A stretch of DNA of 64,000 bases from Epichloe hybrida (taxonomy: Eukaryota; Ascomycota; Sordariomycetes; Hypocreales; Clavicipitaceae), in NCBI GenBank assembly GCA_019022495.1, contig JAFEKR010000035.1, positions 434,001 to 498,000 on the forward strand, written 5' to 3'. Below, piece by piece: positions 59,520 through 64,000 of the stretch. The notes beneath the pieces were generated by a model that worked only from the letters and a program-made list of their open reading frames with translations, was not told the DNA's origin and did not search any database. Both the position numbers and the translations under genes were made by a program. Numbering within the stretch: the stretch's first letter is position 1; the number at the start of each line of letters is the position of its first letter.

Positions 59520-62500
59520 ATGTCCAAGGTTGGCCACCGGGCCAAGCTCGCTGAGCTGAAAGCCCTCCGCCAGTCCGGCAAGAAAACTTTCGAAACCTAT
59601 CGTGCCGACGACGCAGCTGATCTGTACGATGAAGTTGACGAAGATGGGTACAAGACACTCGTCAGAAATCGTCTTAACGAGGACGATTTCGTAGTCGACG
59701 ACAATGGGGAAGGCTATGCCGATGACGGCCGTGAAGACTGGGATCGCGTGAGACGTTACGACTCCGATAGCGACCTCGAGGACTTGCCTGTCCGGGGCAG
59801 GCCTGGCAAAGCAGGTTCGTTCTCAATATTCCAGGGACTGAGAAAAAATGATACGTGCTTGTGTCATCAATCCACTGACGTCTTGCACAGCCAAAAAGAA
59901 CATCCAAGATAGCCAAGCTAAACGAGATGCGAATGACCGCAACATTAGTGAATATTTCACCAAAGGGGCTGGCAAAGCTCAAGCTAAGCCCAAGGTAAGC
60001 GAAAAACTGCGTTCAAACTCTATATAAATGCCGAATCTCAATCATTGATTGTTCCCGTCAGGTCGCCAAGACCAAGGAAGATGATGACTTTCTTGCCGAT
60101 CTCCTGGGCGAAGTCGACACCAACGTCCCCGCCCCTGCTCCGTGTTTGACGAAGATTGAAAGGTCTGGCGGTCGACGAAAGTCTAGAGCTCTGTCGCCCG
60201 TTGCCGAACCGATACAGAAGAGACAAAAGAAAACTGATGCGCGACAACCATCACCACTCATCGGAAACATTGACTTTGATGACGGCTTTATTCCTCTCGC
60301 CTACGATGATCTTCAAGAAAGCCAAGAGGTTCTTATGAGTGATCCACCTCCGTCGTCACCCGCTGCCAAAAAGGCAGAGCGAAGAGCCCATATAAAATCA
60401 GAGCCTCAGGAAGATGAAGATAATGATATGATGGAGGTGGTTCATGCCGGAGCTGTAAACTCGCCTAGCGTGAACATGGCTGGCTCTCGCCCTGTGAAGA
60501 AGCTGTTGAAACAAGACCACTATCCTTCACCAGCCAGTTCGTCCCCTTTAAAGCAAGCGGTTGAAGCTTCTGTGGACTCAACGTCTTGGAACAACCTGAC
60601 AGACAAGCTGAACGTTGTGAGCAGCCCAACTGAAACTCGCGGAATTGGAAAAATTGATCACAACGATGCCATCGAGGCTGATGGCAGCCTTAACTTTTTC
60701 TGGACGGACTACACCGAAGTAAACGGCAGCCTATGCCTATTCGGCAAGGTGCTGAATAAGAAGACAAACGTCTATGTCAGTTGTTTTGTCAAAGTTGATA
60801 ACATTCTGAGAAAGTTGTACTTCCTTCCTCGCCAACAACGCATCCGGAACGGCGAAGCAACTGAAGAAACTGTTGGCATGATGGATGTCTACGAAGAAGT
60901 CGACGAATTGATGACGAAAATGAAGGTGAACATGCATAAGATCAAAGCTTGCACTCGCAAATATGCCTTTGAGTTATCGGATGTCCCAAAAGAAGCACAG
61001 TACATGAAGCTCCTGTATCCCTATACTAGTAAGTGCTGGATTAACTACTTTGTTATTGACCAAAGAATGGCAAAAGAATAAGCATAGTCTGACCCGGTAC
61101 GACAGAGCCACAACTCGATATCAACACTACAGGAGAGACTTTCTCTCATGTTTTCGGTGCCAACACAGCTCTATTTGAGCAGTTTGTCCTCTGGAAGAAC
61201 ATTATGGGCCCTTGTTGGTTGAAAATCCAAGACGCCGACTTCGGTGCTATCAAGAATGGCTCTCACTGCAAACTCGAGGTCTTGGCTGACCACCCTAACA
61301 TGGTGTCAACACTGAGCGAATCAGACAATCTTGAACCACCCCCGCTCACACTCATGAGCATCTCTCTGAGAACCGCCTTTAATGCCAAAGAGAACAAGCA
61401 AGAAATCCTAGCCATTAGTGCCAGGGTATACGACAAAGTCCTGCTTAGTGACACTACGCCAGCCGAGAAACTCCCCTGCAGGACATTCACTGCTATTCGG
61501 CCTCATGGGCAGAGCTTCTCTCTTGGTTTCGATCAGCTGGCCAAGAAGCGAAATAGAGGGGTGATCGTCTTGAAAAAGACAGAAGCTGATATCTTGACCT
61601 TCTTTTTAGCTCAGGTCGATGTTTCCGATCCGGATGTACTTCTCGGCCACCAATTTGAAGGAGTGGACTACAGCGTGCTTTTAAATCGCCTTCATGAGAA
61701 GAAAATCCATCAATGGTCCAGACTGGGACGTCTCCGTCGAAGCCAATGGCCTGCTTCTATCGGCAAGGTTGGCGGCAATGTATTTGCTGAACGTCAAGTC
61801 ATTGCTGGCAGATTGCTTTGCGATCTTGCTAATGATGCCGGAAAGTCAGCCATGCATAAGTGTCAAAATTGGAGCCTGACAGAAATGTGCAGCCTGTACC
61901 TATCGGGTGACAATCGCCGCCGAGATGTCGATAACGAGGCGGCCCTGAACAGTTGGGCCAAAGAGAAGCAAGGGCTTATTGACTACATTACCCATATGGA
62001 GGCGGATACACACTTCATCGCTGCGTTGGCGCTCACCGTCCAGCTACTGCCCCTGACCAAGGTCTTGACTAATCTCGCCGGTAATTCTTGGGCGCGTACG
62101 TTGACCGGAACTCGAGCCGAGCGTAACGAGTATATTTTGCTTCATGAATTCCATCGTAATAAGTACATCTGTCCGGATAAGCAGACGTTCCGTGGTCGCC
62201 AAAAAATCGAGGAGGAAAATGTCGAAGAAGGCGGAGAAGGGAAGAAGAAGGATAAGTACAAAGGTGGTCTCGTTTTCGAGCCCGAGAAGGGCTTGTATGA
62301 TAAGTTTGTTCTTGTCATGGACTTCAACTCTCTCTACCCCTCTATTATCCAGGAGTTCAACATTTGTTTCACAACTGTCGACAGAACGGGCTTGGTGAGT
62401 GCTTCGAGATGATGCAAAAAGTCCGGGTTAACCCTAGCTGACATCGTGAATCAGATTGAGGATGAGGATGCCGTCCCCGAGATACCCACCGATAAGGAGC

Positions 62501-64000
62501 AGGGCATTCTACCAAGACTTATCGCCACTCTTGTTGGACGTCGTCGCCAAGTCAAGGGACTCATGAAGGATAAAAGTGCGACTCCCGAGCAGCTCGCAAC
62601 ATGGGATATTAAGCAACTCGCTCTGAAGCTAACAGCAAACTCTATGTACGGTTGCTTGGGTTATACCAAGTCACGTTTCTATGCCAGACCACTGGCTGTC
62701 CTCACCACCTTTAAAGGACGTGAGATTCTGCGAAGCACAAAAGAGCTGGCCGAGGGCAAATCACTTCAGGTCATCTATGGTGATACGGATTCCGTCATGA
62801 TCAATGCCAACGTGGACTCTGTCGCTGATGCGTTCAGAGTTGGTAATGAGTTCAAGAAAGCTGTCAACGAACAATACAGGCTGCTTGAGATTGACATCGA
62901 CAATGTATTCCGACGCATTTTGCTCCAAGCAAAGAAGAAGTATGCCGCGATTAATCTCATTGAGAAAGACGGCAAGTTTATGGAAAAGATGGAAGTTAAA
63001 GGTTTGGATATGAGGCGACGAGAATACTGTGCGCTATCCAAGGAAATTTCCAAACATCTTCTGGATGAGATCCTCTCGGGCGATGAAGCCGAAGTCACCA
63101 TCGCACGCATTCACGAGTATCTCCGCGACATCGCCAGCAAGATGCGAGAACAGAGCATTCCAGTGTCAAAGTACATCATCTACACACAACTGGGTAAAGG
63201 CCCCAAAGAATATCCCAACGCCGATTCCATGCCGCAGGTACAGGTCGCCCTGCGTGATATCTCCCGAGGCAAGACCGTCCGCAAAGGAGACGTCATGTCC
63301 TACATCATAACAGGGGATGGAAAAAGCTCGGAGCCTGCACCGAAGCGTGCATATGCCCCGGCAGACCTCAAAGCAGACTCCTCGCTAGTACCCGACGTCG
63401 AATGGTATCTTGGAAAACAGATCTTCCCTCCAGTAGAGCGACTGTGCGCCAATATTGTCGGCACCTCCACGTCACAACTCGCCGAACAGCTTGGACTCGA
63501 CATCAGACGATATAGCTCTCATCAGACGCAGCAAAATAGCTCCAATGATGATCTTGAGATTCATCCACTCGAATCTCAGATCCCTGATGAGGTGCGGTTC
63601 GGTGACTGTGCAAGATTGTCGATTCGATGTCGCAAGTGCAAGACAGCTTCAGTCTTTGAGGGTCTAGCTGCTGCACCTGGGAAAATATCTGCCTCTGGTT
63701 TGCTCTGCAGCGGATGTGGAGGCGTCATTTCCACGCTTTCCATCGTCGCCCAGGTAGAACATGCCGTTCGGCAGCAAACTTCGCGTTACTATGAGGGTTG
63801 GTTGGTTTGCGATGACTCACAATGTGGCAACCGAACCCGTCAAATGAGCGTCTATGGTACGCGCTGTCTCGGACCCAAGGGACTTGCTCGCGATTGCCTC
63901 GGACGAATGCGATACGAGTACACCGAAAAGGCCGTCTACAATCAACTGGTATACTTTGCCAGTCTCTGGGATGTGGAAAAGGCCCGCGCCAAGGCTAGTG
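59520..64000 (+). CDS. POL1: DNA polymerase alpha catalytic subunit (partial, cut by the window end)
   Basis: Five exons (59520-59814, 59891-59994, 60062-61028, 61106-62394, 62455 to beyond 64000) give about 1400 residues before the edge. Pol alpha with primase makes the RNA-DNA primers for both replication strands. The N-terminus has the DNA_pol_alpha_N motif (KLAELKALRQSGKKTFETYR) and a disordered acidic region. The exonuclease-like domain lacks catalytic acids, as usual for Pol alpha. Polymerase motif A is DFNSLYPSI at 861, motif B KLTANSMYG at 943, motif C YGDTDS at 993. C-terminal zinc cysteines begin with CRKCK and CSGCGG; the second set, past CDDSQCGNRT, is incomplete here. Intron 1 uses donor GTTCGT. 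Upstream frame is open to 59406, but 59520 (MSKVGHRAKL) fits the family. Confidence 0.97.

Overview
The window is nuclear DNA of a filamentous ascomycete, most likely a Sordariomycete and probably Hypocreales. The evidence is dense genes with few short introns (about 50-160 bp, GT..AG, CTAAC-type branch sites), typical Pezizomycotina protein families, and a block of transposons mutated by C-to-T/G-to-A changes in the manner of repeat-induced point mutation (RIP). Gene models were built by hand from reading frames, splice sites and remembered family features. No database search was run, so species is not claimed.

Region 1-41.4 kb is ordinary gene-rich DNA with sixteen genes. In order they are: a predicted cell-surface protein of unknown function (-), an Nrd1-like RRM protein (+), mRNA decapping enzyme Dcp2 (-), a DUF4112 protein (+), the ribonucleotide reductase small subunit (+), SRP9/SRP21 (-), the WD40 protein Swd2 (-), mitochondrial oxaloacetate carrier Oac1 (+), tRNA thiolation protein Ctu2/Ncs2 (-), a double PH-domain protein (+), Mediator subunit Med2 (-), a Pub1/TIA-1-type three-RRM protein (+), the kinase Yak1 (+), a one-RRM protein (-), a mitochondrial PPR protein (+) and a serine-rich protein without recognised domains (-). 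They are unrelated housekeeping genes. A theme is RNA metabolism (Nrd1-like, Dcp2, SRP9, Ctu2, Pub1, RRM, PPR). The S-phase genes rnr2 and POL1 both carry MCB-like ACGCG boxes upstream.

Region 42.1-59.1 kb is an AT-rich transposon nest. A Ty1/Copia element (42130-58967, 296-bp LTRs, target duplication GAAAT) sits in a short AT satellite. A Ty3/Gypsy element with a chromodomain remnant (43062-53076, 267-bp LTRs, duplication ATAAT) is inserted in the Copia RNase H region. A 2.2-kb hAT-like element (44773-46957, duplication GGCAAGGT) is inserted in the Gypsy element. A 434-bp element with 34-bp inverted ends and a 9-bp duplication (53752-54185) is inserted in the Copia RT region and looks almost unmutated. 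The Copia and Gypsy coding regions lie on the minus strand and are full of stops. A small inverted-repeat element (8083-8410) lies between Dcp2 and the DUF4112 gene.

The right end holds the catalytic subunit of DNA polymerase alpha (POL1, +), whose start is about 550 bp from the edge of the nest. It runs off the window.

The most interesting items are the four-element nest with every target duplication readable, an RIP gradient inside the LTRs, sense-strand poly-C runs in the introns of five genes, a perfect 112-bp tandem duplication in the Swd2/Oac1 divergent promoter, and MCB boxes in an rnr2 intron. I did not find a convincing new biochemical system.
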